A DNA stretch of 64,000 nt from Rubrobacter taiwanensis (lineage in GTDB: Bacteria > Actinomycetota > Rubrobacteria > Rubrobacterales > Rubrobacteraceae): contig NZ_SKBU01000006.1 of the NCBI RefSeq assembly GCF_004337705.1, positions 124,001 through 188,000 on the forward strand, in the 5' to 3' direction. The translations under genes were made by a program, and so were the position numbers. The first letter of the stretch is position 1, and each line of letters begins with the position of its first letter. A model generated the notes under the pieces. That model ran no database searches and was not told where the DNA came from. It saw only the letters and a program-made list of their open reading frames with translations. Shown in pieces: positions 8,370 to 17,301 of this stretch.

Positions 8370-9481
8370 GCGGGATCGTCAAGCTGGGGATGCCCAAGTG
8401 GGGCCTCTCCATGACGGAGGGGCAGCTCGTCCGGTGGCTCGTCGAGGAGGGCGCGGAGCTGAAGCCCGGCGACGAGGTGGCCGAGGCCGAGAGCGAGAAG
8501 ATCAACGGCACCGTCGAAGCCCCGGCCGCCGGGGTCCTGCGCCGGCGGGTGGCCCGGGAGGGCGAGGTCATCCCGGTCGGCGGCCTGCTGGGGGTGATCG
8601 CCGACCCGGCGGTCCCCGAGGGGGAGATAGACTCGTTTATCGAGGAGTTTCAGGCCACGTTTGTGCCCGGGGAGGCCGGGGAGGAGGCCGGTCCGGAGCC
8701 CCAGACGGTAGAGGTCGGCGGCAGGAGCATCCGCTACCTCAAGCACGGCGAGGGCGAAGAGACCGCCATCCTGCTGCACGGCTTCGGCGGCGACCTGAAT
8801 AACTGGCTCTTCAACCAGGAGGTCCTGGCAGACGGGCGCGCCGTCTACGCCCTGGACTTCCCCGGGCACGGAGGCTCCACCAAGGAGGTCGAGGGGACGC
8901 TGGACGAGCTGGCCGGGGTGGTCTCCGGGTTCATGGACGCGCTGGGCATCGAGCGGGCGCACCTGGTGGGCCACTCCATGGGCGGGGCGGTGGCGGCGAC
9001 GCTCGCCCTGGCCCGTCCGGAGCGGGTCGCCTCGCTGGTGCTTATCGCGAGCGCGGGGCTGGGGCCGGAGATCAACGAGGAGTACATACGGGGCTTCATC
9101 GCCGCCGGGCGCCGGAAGGAGATGAAGTCCGTCCTCCAGCTGCTCTTCGCCGATCCGGATCTCGTCACCCGCCAGTTGGTGAACGACGTGCTGAAGTACA
9201 AGCGCCTCGACGGCGTGGATGAGGCGCTGAAGAAGCTGGCGGGCGGGATCTTCCCCGGCGGCCGGCAGGCTAACGTGCTGACGTCCCGGCTGACGGAGAG
9301 CGAGGTCCCCATCCTGGTCATCTGGGGCGACAAGGACGCCATCCTCCCGCCCGAGCACGCCGCCGAGCTCTCCGGCCGGGCTCCCGCCGAGGTCCTGGAG
9401 GGCCGGGGCCACATGGTGCAGATGGAGGCGGCCGGCGAGGTCAACCGCTTGATCGAGGACTTCATCGGCGGCCTAGAGTAA
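8366..9481 (+). CDS. acoC: acetoin dehydrogenase E2: lipoyl domain fused to alpha/beta hydrolase
   Basis: A 371-residue protein. Residues 1-80 form a biotinyl/lipoyl domain with lipoyl-lysine K45 in EAESEKINGTV. A linker of about 45 residues rich in Glu/Pro follows. Residues 125-371 are an alpha/beta hydrolase with LLHGFGGDLNNW (oxyanion hole), nucleophile elbow GHSMGG, IWGDKDAILP (Asp) and GRGHMVQME (His). This architecture is known for AcoC-type E2, where the hydrolase fold replaces the usual catalytic acetyltransferase domain. The ATG overlaps the acoB stop. Confidence 0.9.
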   Translation: MSGIVKLGMPKWGLSMTEGQLVRWLVEEGAELKPGDEVAEAESEKINGTVEAPAAGVLRRRVAREGEVIPVGGLLGVIADPAVPEGEIDSFIEEFQATFVPGEAGEEAGPEPQTVEVGGRSIRYLKHGEGEETAILLHGFGGDLNNWLFNQEVLADGRAVYALDFPGHGGSTKEVEGTLDELAGVVSGFMDALGIERAHLVGHSMGGAVAATLALARPERVASLVLIASAGLGPEINEEYIRGFIAAGRRKEMKSVLQLLFADPDLVTRQLVNDVLKYKRLDGVDEALKKLAGGIFPGGRQANVLTSRLTESEVPILVIWGDKDAILPPEHAAELSGRAPAEVLEGRGHMVQMEAAGEVNRLIEDFIGGLE

Positions 9482-9483
9482 GG

Positions 9484-10515
9484 GTGTCAGCCGGGATAAC
9501 GGTCGGCGTCGTCGCCAACCCCGCCTCCGGGCGGGACATCCGGCGGCTGGTAGCCGGAGCCTCCGTCTTCGACAACGCCGAGAAGGGGAACATGGTCCGC
9601 CGTCTCATGACCGGGCTCGGGGCGGCCGGCGTGGACCGCGTGCTGATGATGCCCGCCGGGGACGGCATCGCCGAGAGCCTGACCCGCAACCTCCGGGGCC
9701 GCACCGGAGCGCTGCGCGAGCAGCCCCTCCCGGAGCTGGAGTTCGTGGCGATGCCGGTCAGAAACGACGCCGGGGACACCGTGCGGGCGGTCGCGGAGAT
9801 GCGCGAGCGCGACGTTGCGGCGATAGCGGTGCTCGGCGGCGACGGGACGCACCGCCTCGTCGCCCGCCACTGCGCGGACGTGCCGCTATGCGCGCTCTCC
9901 ACCGGCACCAACAACGCCTTCCCCGAGATGCGCGAGGCGACGGTCGCCGGGCTGGCGACCGGGCTCGTGGCCACCGGGCAGGTAGAGCGCCGCGAGGCCC
10001 TGCGCCGGGAGAAGGTGCTGCGCGTCGGCGTAAACGGCGCGGCCCGGTACGACTGCGCCCTGATAGACGTGGCCGTGACCCGGGAGCGGTGGACCGGAGC
10101 CCGCGCCCTCTGGCACGCGGGGGAGATCTCCGAGGTCTTCGTGAGCTTCGCCCGCCCAAACGCCGTGGGGCTCTCCTCCATAGCGGGCCTGCTGGACCCC
10201 ATCTCCCGCTCGGAGAGCTGCGGCATGCACCTGCGCCTGACCGCGCCCGAAGAGGCAGACGCCGTGCTGCGCGTCCCGCTCGCCCCGGGCCTGATCGTGC
10301 CGGTCGGCGTGGAAGAGGCGCGCCGCATGTACCCCGGCGAAGCGTTCCCGGTGGAGGCGGACGGGTGCACCCTGGCGCTGGACGGCGAGCGGGAGATAGA
10401 GCTCGGCCCCGGCGACCGGGCCGAGGTGCGTCTCGAGGTGGACGGCCCGCTCACCATAGACGTGGACGCGGTAATGGAGCTCGCCGCCCGCCGGGGACTT
10501 TTGAACGGGATGTGA
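9484..10515 (+). CDS. acoX: AcoX-like ATP-NAD kinase family protein
   Basis: A 343-residue protein with the NAD/diacylglycerol kinase fold: GVVANPASGRDIRRL, MPAGDGIAES, the GGDG motif in AVLGGDGTHRLV, and STGTNNAFP. AcoX genes accompany acetoin dehydrogenase operons; their exact role is unsettled. GTG start two bases after the acoC stop, so it is part of the operon. Residues 30-45 (ASVFDNAEKGNMVRR) are typical of this subgroup. Confidence 0.85.
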   Translation: MSAGITVGVVANPASGRDIRRLVAGASVFDNAEKGNMVRRLMTGLGAAGVDRVLMMPAGDGIAESLTRNLRGRTGALREQPLPELEFVAMPVRNDAGDTVRAVAEMRERDVAAIAVLGGDGTHRLVARHCADVPLCALSTGTNNAFPEMREATVAGLATGLVATGQVERREALRREKVLRVGVNGAARYDCALIDVAVTRERWTGARALWHAGEISEVFVSFARPNAVGLSSIAGLLDPISRSESCGMHLRLTAPEEADAVLRVPLAPGLIVPVGVEEARRMYPGEAFPVEADGCTLALDGEREIELGPGDRAEVRLEVDGPLTIDVDAVMELAARRGLLNGM

Positions 10516-10521
10516 GCCCGG

Positions 10522-12180
10522 CTACCCCGACAGCTCGCGCTCGAAGACGGTCTCCAGCGAGGGGCGGGAGCCGTCGCCGGGGACGGTACGCTCCAGGCAC
10601 AGGCGGGCGGAGGGTCCTGAGATCTCCAGCGTGGCAACCTGGTTGTTGAACCACGGCTCTTCGTGGGCGAGAGACCACGCTATCTGCGGCTCTCCCGCCC
10701 CGGCGGCGCGGGCAAGGGCGCGGAAGAGCGCCTCTCCGGCCTTCGACCAGGCGAACCGGACGGAGCGGCGCTCCTTCCCGTCGAGCGGGTTGCGGAAGGG
10801 GGAGCAGACCGCCTGGTAGACGGGACTCTTGACCGGAGTGCCGGGCGGGAAGCCGACCCGGGCGAGGTAGGCGTGGTGCACATCGCCGGAGAGGACGGTG
10901 ACGGAGGCCGGCGGCGTGCCGCGCTCCCCCGCGGCGACGGAGCGCAGGAGGTCCGCGAACCGGTCGAAGGACTCGGGGAAGGCGCTCCAGTGGCCGAGAT
11001 TCTGGGACTTGCGGAGCCGCTCGCCAAGCCGGGCCGCTACTCTGCCCCACGCGCCGTTACACAGGGCCTCGTTCCAGGCCTCGGCGTGATGCAGGCCGGG
11101 GCCGAGCAAGAGCGGTATGGAGGTGGCCAACAGCAGGTGCTCGAAGTCCCCTTCGGCGCGCTCTGAGATCCAGTCCCAGTCGGCGGCGTGGATCATGCGC
11201 CGCCGCCCGGGCTTCAGGACGCGGCCCGCGCGCGAGTCTGCGACGATGAGCCGGACGTTGCCGAGGTCGCGGCAGAAGCTCCAGCGGTACGCCTCCGGGT
11301 TCCCCGCGACGCTCAGCGCCATCTCCCTCAAAACCGCACCGGGATCGGAGGCCTCCCGGACCTTCCGGAAGAAGCCCTCCGCTTCCAGCTCCGCCGGGGA
11401 GAGGTTGCCGAGGTGCTGGTAGATCCAGTACGCGCTCAGAGCGCCGGCTATCTTCTCCCGCCACCACGGTCTCTGCCGGTGCTCCTCCAGCCAGAGATGG
11501 GAGACGTTCCAGTTGTCCTGAACCTCGTGGTCGTCGAAGATCATGGCCGAGGAGACGGTGGAGAGGAGCCACCGGATGGCGGGGTCCCGCCAGGACTCGC
11601 GGTAGAGGTGGGCGTACTCCGCAAAATCTGCGGCCTCCTCGCCGGGCGGCTCGCTCACGTCGCGGCGGGAGCGGATGAACTGCCGGGTGGCGGGCGCGGC
11701 CTCGTCGGCGTAGATCTGGTCGCCCAGCATCAGCAGGACGTGCGGCCACCGCTCCGGCGGCTCCCGGCGCATCCTGAGCGCCAGCGCGTAAAGCGCGTCC
11801 ACCTCGCGCCCGCGGGGGTCCTCGTCCTTGCGGAGCGTGTAGGGCGGCTCGTGCGGCAGCGAGACCCGGCAGGAGCCGAACACGAGCCTCAGCGCCGCCC
11901 CGGGAGCCAGGGTGCGGATCACGCTCGGCGGGAAAGGCGACCCCGGCTCGGGCCACTTCTTCTCCCCGTCCAGCCGCACCTCGTACTCGTAGGCAGAGCC
12001 GGGCTCAAGCCCCTCGAGACGCACCAGCGCGTAGTGGTGCCCCCAGGCGGAGAAGGTGCGCGCCCGGCGCCCCAGCACCTCCACCTCGCCCGGAGCGCTC
12101 GTCTCGACCCAGACGGTCGCCCGGGAGGCGTCCACGTAGCGCACCAGCGGCCCGAGGACGAGCTCAGGCACGGGGTTCAA
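10522..12180 (-). CDS. PhoD-like alkaline phosphatase/phosphodiesterase
   Basis: A 552-residue metallophosphatase. An N-terminal fibronectin-like domain (about 1-95, VDASRATVWVETSAPGEVEV) leads to the catalytic domain: RLVFGSCR, HVLLMLGDQIYADE, AMIFDDHEVQDNWN, and VTVLSGDVHHAYLARV. These match the metal ligands of the PhoD superfamily. There is no Tat or Sec signal peptide, unlike secreted PhoD, so it is probably cytoplasmic and may act on phosphodiesters or polyphosphate-like substrates. Its end is 6 bp from acoX on the opposite strand. Confidence 0.88.
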   Translation of the reverse strand: MNPVPELVLGPLVRYVDASRATVWVETSAPGEVEVLGRRARTFSAWGHHYALVRLEGLEPGSAYEYEVRLDGEKKWPEPGSPFPPSVIRTLAPGAALRLVFGSCRVSLPHEPPYTLRKDEDPRGREVDALYALALRMRREPPERWPHVLLMLGDQIYADEAAPATRQFIRSRRDVSEPPGEEAADFAEYAHLYRESWRDPAIRWLLSTVSSAMIFDDHEVQDNWNVSHLWLEEHRQRPWWREKIAGALSAYWIYQHLGNLSPAELEAEGFFRKVREASDPGAVLREMALSVAGNPEAYRWSFCRDLGNVRLIVADSRAGRVLKPGRRRMIHAADWDWISERAEGDFEHLLLATSIPLLLGPGLHHAEAWNEALCNGAWGRVAARLGERLRKSQNLGHWSAFPESFDRFADLLRSVAAGERGTPPASVTVLSGDVHHAYLARVGFPPGTPVKSPVYQAVCSPFRNPLDGKERRSVRFAWSKAGEALFRALARAAGAGEPQIAWSLAHEEPWFNNQVATLEISGPSARLCLERTVPGDGSRPSLETVFERELSG

Positions 12181-12277
12181 CCCCCGTAGCCGGCGCGTTC
12201 CCTATGACGTATCCCCTTTCCACCCCTGAAGCGGAAATGTACCACAGTTCGCTCCCTCTCACCCTCCGGGGCAGATA

Positions 12278-12283
12278 TATACT
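12278..12283 (+). promoter_or_regulatory. candidate -10 box giving a leaderless selA mRNA
   Basis: TATACT within GATATATACT ends 7 nt before the preferred selA start GTG (12291). No ribosome site is visible before that GTG. A transcript starting at or next to the GTG would be leaderless, as is common in actinobacteria. No good -35 is seen. The same GATATATACT box lies 6 nt before the ATG of the gene at 40875-41291. Confidence 0.4.
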
Positions 12284-12290
12284 TTCAACC

Positions 12291-13637
12291 GTGGACGTGA
12301 GGGAGAAGCTGCGGGTGCTGCCGGGGGTGGACACGGTGCTGCGGGACCCGGCAGCGGCCGGGCTCGTGCAGAGCCTGGGGCGTCCGCGGGCGGTGGAGGC
12401 CGTGCGGGCCGCGGTGGAGGCGCTGCGGCGCGGGATCCTGAGCGGGGAGCGCCCGGACGTGAGCCCGGCGGCGGTAGTGGAGCTGGCCCGGGAGCTGGCG
12501 GCCGCCGAGAGGCCGGGGCTGCGCCGGGTCATCAACGCCACCGGGGTCGTACTGCACACCAATCTGGGCCGCGCCCCGCTGGCGGACGCGGCAGCGCGGG
12601 CGGCGGCTGAGGTCTCGCGCCGCTACTCGAACCTGGAGTACGACTTGAAGGCGGGCCGGCGCGGGTCGCGCTACGCGCACGCGGTGGGGCTGCTGCGAAT
12701 CCTGACCGGAGCGGAGGACGCGCTGGTTCTGAACAACTGCGCGGCGGCGACGCTTTTGGCGCTGGCGGCCGTGGCGGCGGGCGGCGAGGTGCCGGTCTCG
12801 CGCGGGCAGCTGATCGAGATCGGGGGCGGCTTCCGCATACCCGAGATCCTGGAGCTTAGCGGCGCGAAGCTGCGCGAGGTCGGCACCACGAACCGCACCC
12901 GCCTCGCGGACTACGAGCGCGCGATCGGCGAGGAGACGCGGGCCGTCCTCTGGGTGCACAGCAGCAACTTCGCCACCGTGGGGTTCACCGAGTCGGCCGG
13001 GATAAGAGAGCTGGCGTCTCTCGGGGCGCCCGTGATCGCGGACCTCGGCAGCGGCGCGCTCGTGCCGGTGGCGGACGAGCCGCAGGTGCCGGAGGCGGTC
13101 GCCGCCGGAGCCGCGGTCGTAACCTTCTCGGGAGACAAGCTGCTCGGCGGGCCGCAGGCCGGGGTCGCCGTCGGGCAGACGGAGTATATAGACCGGATGC
13201 GCCGGCACCCCCTGGCCCGCGCCCTGCGGCCGGACAAGCTCTGCCTGGCGGCGCTGGAGGCGACGCTCAGGCTGTACGCCGACCCGGAGCGCGCGCGGCG
13301 CGAAGTCCCGGCCCTCAGGATGCTCCACACCGGTCCCGAGGAGCTGGAGGAGCGGGCGCGCAAGCTGGCGGCGAGGGTAGCGGCGGCGGCCCCGGAGCTG
13401 GAAGTGTCCGTCGTACCCTCCACCGGGCGGAGCGGCGGCGGTACGCTGCCGCTGCACGAGGTCCCGTCCCGCGCCGTGCGCCTCGCCGGACGCCCGCCGG
13501 AGGAGCTGGCGGCGGCGCTGCGCGCCGCGGAGCCGCCGGTTATCGGGAGGATCCGCGAGGACGCGCTGCTTCTGGACGTGCTCACCCTCCTGCCCGGCGA
13601 AGACGAGCTGGTAGCGGAGGCGCTGGATGCCGGGTAG
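12291..13637 (+). CDS. selA: L-seryl-tRNA(Sec) selenium transferase
   Basis: Converts Ser-tRNA(Sec) to Sec-tRNA(Sec) with selenophosphate. 448 residues from GTG 12291; an ATG at 12204 would add 29 residues unlike SelA. Signatures: VINATGVVLHTNLGRAPL, RGSRYAH, NNCAAATLL, and the PLP lysine K283 in FSGDKLLGGPQAG. The stop overlaps the selB start. With selB and the adjacent tRNA-Sec it forms a compact selenocysteine locus; selD is not in the window. Confidence 0.95.
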   Translation: MDVREKLRVLPGVDTVLRDPAAAGLVQSLGRPRAVEAVRAAVEALRRGILSGERPDVSPAAVVELARELAAAERPGLRRVINATGVVLHTNLGRAPLADAAARAAAEVSRRYSNLEYDLKAGRRGSRYAHAVGLLRILTGAEDALVLNNCAAATLLALAAVAAGGEVPVSRGQLIEIGGGFRIPEILELSGAKLREVGTTNRTRLADYERAIGEETRAVLWVHSSNFATVGFTESAGIRELASLGAPVIADLGSGALVPVADEPQVPEAVAAGAAVVTFSGDKLLGGPQAGVAVGQTEYIDRMRRHPLARALRPDKLCLAALEATLRLYADPERARREVPALRMLHTGPEELEERARKLAARVAAAAPELEVSVVPSTGRSGGGTLPLHEVPSRAVRLAGRPPEELAAALRAAEPPVIGRIREDALLLDVLTLLPGEDELVAEALDAG

Positions 13638-15462
13638 CGCCTTCACCATCGGGACGGCCGGGCACATAGACCACGGCAAGACGACCCTCGTGCGGCGCAT
13701 GACCGGGGTGGACACCGACCGGCTGGAGGAGGAGCGCCGGCGCGGTATCTCCATAGACCTCGGCTACGCGGAGCTGGAGCTGCCCTCAGGTCGGCGGGCC
13801 AGCATCGTGGACGTGCCGGGACACGAGCGCTTCGTGAAGAACATGGTCGCCGGGGCCGCCGGCATAGACGCCTTCCTGCTCGTCGTGGCCGCCGACGACG
13901 GCGTCATGCCCCAGACGCGGGAGCACCTGGACGTGATCCGGATGCTCGGCGTCCGGCAGGGGGTCGTCGCCCTGACCAAGACGGACGCCGTGGACGAAGA
14001 GACGGCGGACATAGCGGAGCTTGAGGTGCAGGAGCTGCTGGAGGAGACCGGCTACGAAGAGACGCCCGTCGTCCGCGTCAGCGGGGTGACGGGCGCGGGC
14101 GTGCAGGAGCTGCTGCGAAAGCTGGACCGGCTCGCGCCGGAGGGCCGCCGGCAGGAAGGCCTCGTCCGGCTGCCGGTGGATCGGGCCTTCGTACTGCGCG
14201 GCATCGGGCTGGTGGTCACGGGAACGCTGTGGTCCGGCGTGATCCGCCCCGGAGACCGGCTCTACGCCCTGCCGCAGAACAGGCCGGTGCAGGTGCGCGG
14301 CGTCCAGGTGCACGGCCGGCCCGTGGAAGCGGCTGCGGCGGGCTCCCGCACGGCGCTGGACCTGGTGGGGATGGAGGCGGGCGAGATCGAGCGCGGAGAC
14401 ATGCTCGCCTCCGAGCCGCTGCAATCCTCCCGGCGGCCGGACGTGCGCGTGAACCTGCTGCCGGGCGCGCCGCGGCTGAAGTCCGGCTCCCGCGTGCGGG
14501 TCTACCACGGCACGCGCGCCACGGCCGGCCGGCTGCGGCTGCACGGCGCACAGACCCTGGAGCCCGGCGGCTCCGCCCGCGCCCGGCTGACGCTGCAGGA
14601 CCCGCTCGCGGCCCTCGGTGGCGACCGCTTCGTCCTGCGCTCCATGAGCCCCCAGGTCACGATCGGCGGCGGAACGATCATAGACCCCCACCCCGCCCGG
14701 CGGCGGCCCGAACCCGGCTGGCTGGAGGCGCTGGAGGCGCGGGATCTCGCGGCCGCCGTACCCATCCTCCTGCGCCGGGAGCCGGAACGGGGACTGCCGG
14801 CGGCCGGGCTCGCCCGGCGGCTCCCGGCTGACGAGCGCGCAGCGGAGCGGGCGGCGCGCGCGGCAGAGAACGTAACCGAACTCGGCGGGCTCTACTGCCT
14901 GCAGGAGACGGCCTCGGCGACGCGCGGGCGGCTGCTCGCCGCGCTGGAGCGGCGGGCGGAGGAGAACCCGGTCGACCCCGCCCTCTCGGCCGCCGAAGCC
15001 CGAAGAGCCTGCGGGGTGGAGCCGCGGCTGGCGGACGCCGTGGTCTCGGAACTTATCGCCTCCGGGCAGGCGGAACGGACAGAAGGCGGCGTCGCGCTGG
15101 CCGGCGCGGGCGGTCCGGGCGAAGAGGTCCGGGCCGCAGCCGAATCCCTGCTGGAGCGCCTGAGAAAGCGGAGCATCGAGTTCGAGAAGGTCGAACCCGG
15201 GCCGGCAGCGCAGCTCCTCCTGAAGGAGGGGAAGGCCGTGCGGCTGAACGGCTCGACGCTGGCCGCAAAGGAGGCCGCCGACCGGGTCTTCGAGGAGATC
15301 CGGCGCGCCTGCGAGGAGAAGGGCTCCGTCACGCTCGCCGAACTACGCGACCGCCTGAACACCAGCCGCAAGTACGCTCAGGGCTGGCTGGAGTTCGCGG
15401 ACGCCGCCGGACTCACCCGCCGCATCGGGGACGAACGCGTCCTGACCCGCAGATACAGATAG
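13627..15462 (+). CDS. selB: selenocysteine-specific elongation factor
   Basis: A 611-residue EF-Tu-like GTPase carrying Sec-tRNA(Sec) to UGA codons marked by a SECIS element. G1 [13 protein letters not shown]2 region [12 protein letters not shown]3 DVPGHE, G4 TKTD. Domains II/III follow to about residue 340, then C-terminal winged helices that bind the SECIS RNA (about 380-611, ending [20 protein letters not shown]). Length is normal for bacterial SelB. It overlaps the end of selA by 11 bp and is followed 13 bp later by tRNA-Sec. Confidence 0.96.
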   Translation: MPGSAFTIGTAGHIDHGKTTLVRRMTGVDTDRLEEERRRGISIDLGYAELELPSGRRASIVDVPGHERFVKNMVAGAAGIDAFLLVVAADDGVMPQTREHLDVIRMLGVRQGVVALTKTDAVDEETADIAELEVQELLEETGYEETPVVRVSGVTGAGVQELLRKLDRLAPEGRRQEGLVRLPVDRAFVLRGIGLVVTGTLWSGVIRPGDRLYALPQNRPVQVRGVQVHGRPVEAAAAGSRTALDLVGMEAGEIERGDMLASEPLQSSRRPDVRVNLLPGAPRLKSGSRVRVYHGTRATAGRLRLHGAQTLEPGGSARARLTLQDPLAALGGDRFVLRSMSPQVTIGGGTIIDPHPARRRPEPGWLEALEARDLAAAVPILLRREPERGLPAAGLARRLPADERAAERAARAAENVTELGGLYCLQETASATRGRLLAALERRAEENPVDPALSAAEARRACGVEPRLADAVVSELIASGQAERTEGGVALAGAGGPGEEVRAAAESLLERLRKRSIEFEKVEPGPAAQLLLKEGKAVRLNGSTLAAKEAADRVFEEIRRACEEKGSVTLAELRDRLNTSRKYAQGWLEFADAAGLTRRIGDERVLTRRYR

Positions 15463-15475
15463 TAAAATATCTCCC

Positions 15476-15565
15476 GGAATGCGTGGGCCTGGTGGCCCGG
15501 CCGGTCTTCAAAACCGGCAGGCGGCCGAGACCCGGCCGTTGGTGGTTCGATTCCCCCGCATTCCG
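15476..15565 (+). tRNA. selC: tRNA-Sec (anticodon TCA)
   Basis: The acceptor ends GGAATGCG (15476-15483) and CGCATTCC (15557-15564) pair fully, with discriminator G at 15565; CCA is not encoded. The anticodon stem CCGGT/ACCGG encloses loop CTTCAAA with UCA at 15508-15510. The D-arm has a 4-nt TGGT loop and a stem of 5 bp plus a possible T-G pair. The long variable arm is CGGCCG/CGGCCG with a 5-nt loop. The T-loop is TTCGATT. Only 12 nt lie between T-loop and discriminator, one fewer than the 13 of canonical bacterial tRNA-Sec, and the T-stem has one T/C mismatch. The position after selAB supports the call. Confidence 0.95.
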
Positions 15566-15567
15566 CT

Positions 15568-16218
15568 CTACCCGCGATCGAGCATAGCCGAGATCCAGGC
15601 CCGCACCACCCCCTCCCGGTCCGCCGCCGAAAGCCGGTAGCGCTCCCCGGCCTCCCTCCGCGCCCGGCGCGTGACGTGAAAGAGCGTTATCGCGGCCGCA
15701 ACCGAGATGTTCAGGCTCTGCGAGAACCCGCACATCGGCACCACGAAGGTGCCGTCCACCAGCTCCAGCGCCTCTTCGGAGAGCCCCGAGTGCTCGTTGC
15801 CGAAGACGAAGGCGGCCGGCCGCCCCAGATCCACCCCCTCCACCGGCACGGCCCCCCGGTCCAGCCGGCTGCCCCAGACCGTATACCCCCTCTCGCGCAG
15901 CGCACCGATAGCCTCCCCCGTCTCCGCGTAACGCCGGATCGTCAGCCACTTGTCCGCCCCCTGGGTTATCTCCCGGCTCGGCGCAAACTCCCTCTGTCCC
16001 TCCACCACCGAAACGTCCTGAACCCCGAATGCCTCCGCCGAACGCAGAACCGCCGCCTGGTTGTGCCCGTCGTCCACCGCCTCCAGCAGAACCGTCACAT
16101 ACCGCGTCCTGCTCTCCAGAACCTCCCGCATCCGCCGCGCCCGCCGCGGCCGTACCATCCCCCACAGCAGCTCCTCCGGCACCGATCCCACACCGAACGC
16201 ATCACGCCGACCCGCCAT
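15568..16218 (-). CDS. trmH: tRNA (guanosine-2'-O)-methyltransferase TrmH
   Basis: A 216-residue SPOUT enzyme that 2'-O-methylates G18 of the tRNA D-loop. Motif 1 NQAAVLRSAEAFGV, motif 2 FVFGNEHSGLSEE and motif 3 VVPMCGFSQSLNISVAAAITLF form the trefoil knot and SAM site. The C-terminal extension (RLSAADREGVVRAWI) is typical of TrmH rather than RlmB. It is convergent with tRNA-Sec, whose 3' end is 3 bp from its stop. Confidence 0.93.
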   Translation of the reverse strand: MAGRRDAFGVGSVPEELLWGMVRPRRARRMREVLESRTRYVTVLLEAVDDGHNQAAVLRSAEAFGVQDVSVVEGQREFAPSREITQGADKWLTIRRYAETGEAIGALRERGYTVWGSRLDRGAVPVEGVDLGRPAAFVFGNEHSGLSEEALELVDGTFVVPMCGFSQSLNISVAAAITLFHVTRRARREAGERYRLSAADREGVVRAWISAMLDRG

Positions 16219-16259
16219 AACGAAAGGTTAGCCGCCAGGAAAACAGCCTTCAACGCTTG

Positions 16260-16287
16260 TTACTGTACCGTCCGGACGGTATAGTAA
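16260..16287. promoter_or_regulatory. 28-bp palindromic operator before the TetR gene
   Basis: An inverted repeat centred on TACCGTCCGGACGGTA with TTACT/AGTAA outer arms; each 14-bp half matches the other with one mismatch. It ends 4 bp before the TetR ATG, in the 73-bp gap shared with divergent trmH. Position and symmetry fit autorepression by the TetR protein. Confidence 0.75.
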
Positions 16288-16291
16288 GGAT

Positions 16292-16825
16292 ATGCAGGCG
16301 ACGAAGCGCGAGATTCTGGATGCTGCGACCCGCGTGGTGTTCCGCGAGGGTGTTAGTGGTCTGACGCTGGAGGCGGTGGCTCGGGAGGCGGGGCTCAGCA
16401 AGGGGGGGTTGCTGTATCACTATCCGAGCAAGGAGGCTTTAATCGGGGGTGTTCTCGAGTGCTATTTGGAGGAGTTCGAGGACGAGCTGGAGCGCCGGGC
16501 CGGTGAGGGCCCCGGTAGCTGGACGCGGGCGTACGTAGAGGCGACCTTCGAGGAGACCTTCTCGGACGCCGAGCGGGAGATAAACGCCGGGATGCTGGCG
16601 GCGATGCTGCTCAATCCGGAGTTGCTGGAGCCCTTGCGGGAAAGGTACGCCGTCTGGCAGGAGCGGGCGGCAAACGACGGCATAGAGCCGGCGCTGGCGC
16701 TCCTCCTGCAGCTGGCGGCGGATGGGTTGTGGCTGGGTGCGTTGCTGGGGCTGGTGCGGCTGGACGGCGAGAAGCGGGAGCGGGTCCTGAAGAAGATGCT
16801 GGAGCTAGCCGGTGGGGCTGGCTGA
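16292..16825 (+). CDS. TetR family transcriptional regulator
   Basis: A 177-residue regulator. The helix-turn-helix is at about residues 5-50 (ILDAATRVVFREG...TLEAVAREAGLSKGGLLYHYPSKEAL). The ligand-binding half is helical (EINAGMLAAMLLNPELLEPL). It overlaps the exporter gene downstream by 14 bp, so regulator and transporter form a two-gene unit, with the palindrome at 16260-16287 as the likely operator. Confidence 0.92.
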   Translation: MQATKREILDAATRVVFREGVSGLTLEAVAREAGLSKGGLLYHYPSKEALIGGVLECYLEEFEDELERRAGEGPGSWTRAYVEATFEETFSDAEREINAGMLAAMLLNPELLEPLRERYAVWQERAANDGIEPALALLLQLAADGLWLGALLGLVRLDGEKRERVLKKMLELAGGAG

Positions 16826-17255
16826 GTACATCGGCAAGGCCGCTGCGGCGTGGTTCATGGGGTTCTTCCCGTTCTTCGAGATCTACGTCGCCGTTCCCGC
16901 GTCCATCGCGCTCGGGCTGGACTACTTCTCTGCCGTCTTCTGGCCGGTGCTGGGCAACTTCACGCCGGTTCCCCTCATCGTCTTCGCCCACAACCAGCTG
17001 ATGCGCATCGAGCGCGTCAAGCGCTGGCTCACCGGGCGCACCTCGGAGCGGTTCGAGCGCTGGCTGAACCGCTACGGCAGCTGGGTGATCCTGATCGTCA
17101 CCCCCTGGGTCGGCATCTGGGTCGTCGCTGCGACCGCCCGGGCGCTCGGCATGAGATCCGGCCCGCTGCTCCTCTACTCCTTCATCAGCATACTCGCCTA
17201 CGCCGTCCTCATAGCCGCCGGCATCGCGCTCGGCATAGACTTCCTCACCGGCTGA
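16812..17255 (+). CDS. putative small multidrug export protein (COG2426 family)
   Basis: A 147-residue inner-membrane protein with about four hydrophobic segments: WFMGFFPFFEIYVAVPASIALG, a re-entrant GNFTPVPLIVF, WVILIVTPWVGIWVVAAT and LLLYSFISILAYAVLIAAGIALG. The F-P-F-x-E-x-x-x-A-x-P and GN-x-x-P-V motifs are those of the Sm_multidrug_ex family. Start is GTG inside the end of the tetR gene. The drug-export role is a family name with little direct proof; regulation by the upstream TetR is inferred. Confidence 0.8.
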   Translation: MGLAEYIGKAAAAWFMGFFPFFEIYVAVPASIALGLDYFSAVFWPVLGNFTPVPLIVFAHNQLMRIERVKRWLTGRTSERFERWLNRYGSWVILIVTPWVGIWVVAATARALGMRSGPLLLYSFISILAYAVLIAAGIALGIDFLTG

Positions 17256-17301
17256 GCGTTCCCGGGCTGCAAGCTTCGCCGCGCGGCGGCATAATGCTGG
17301 A

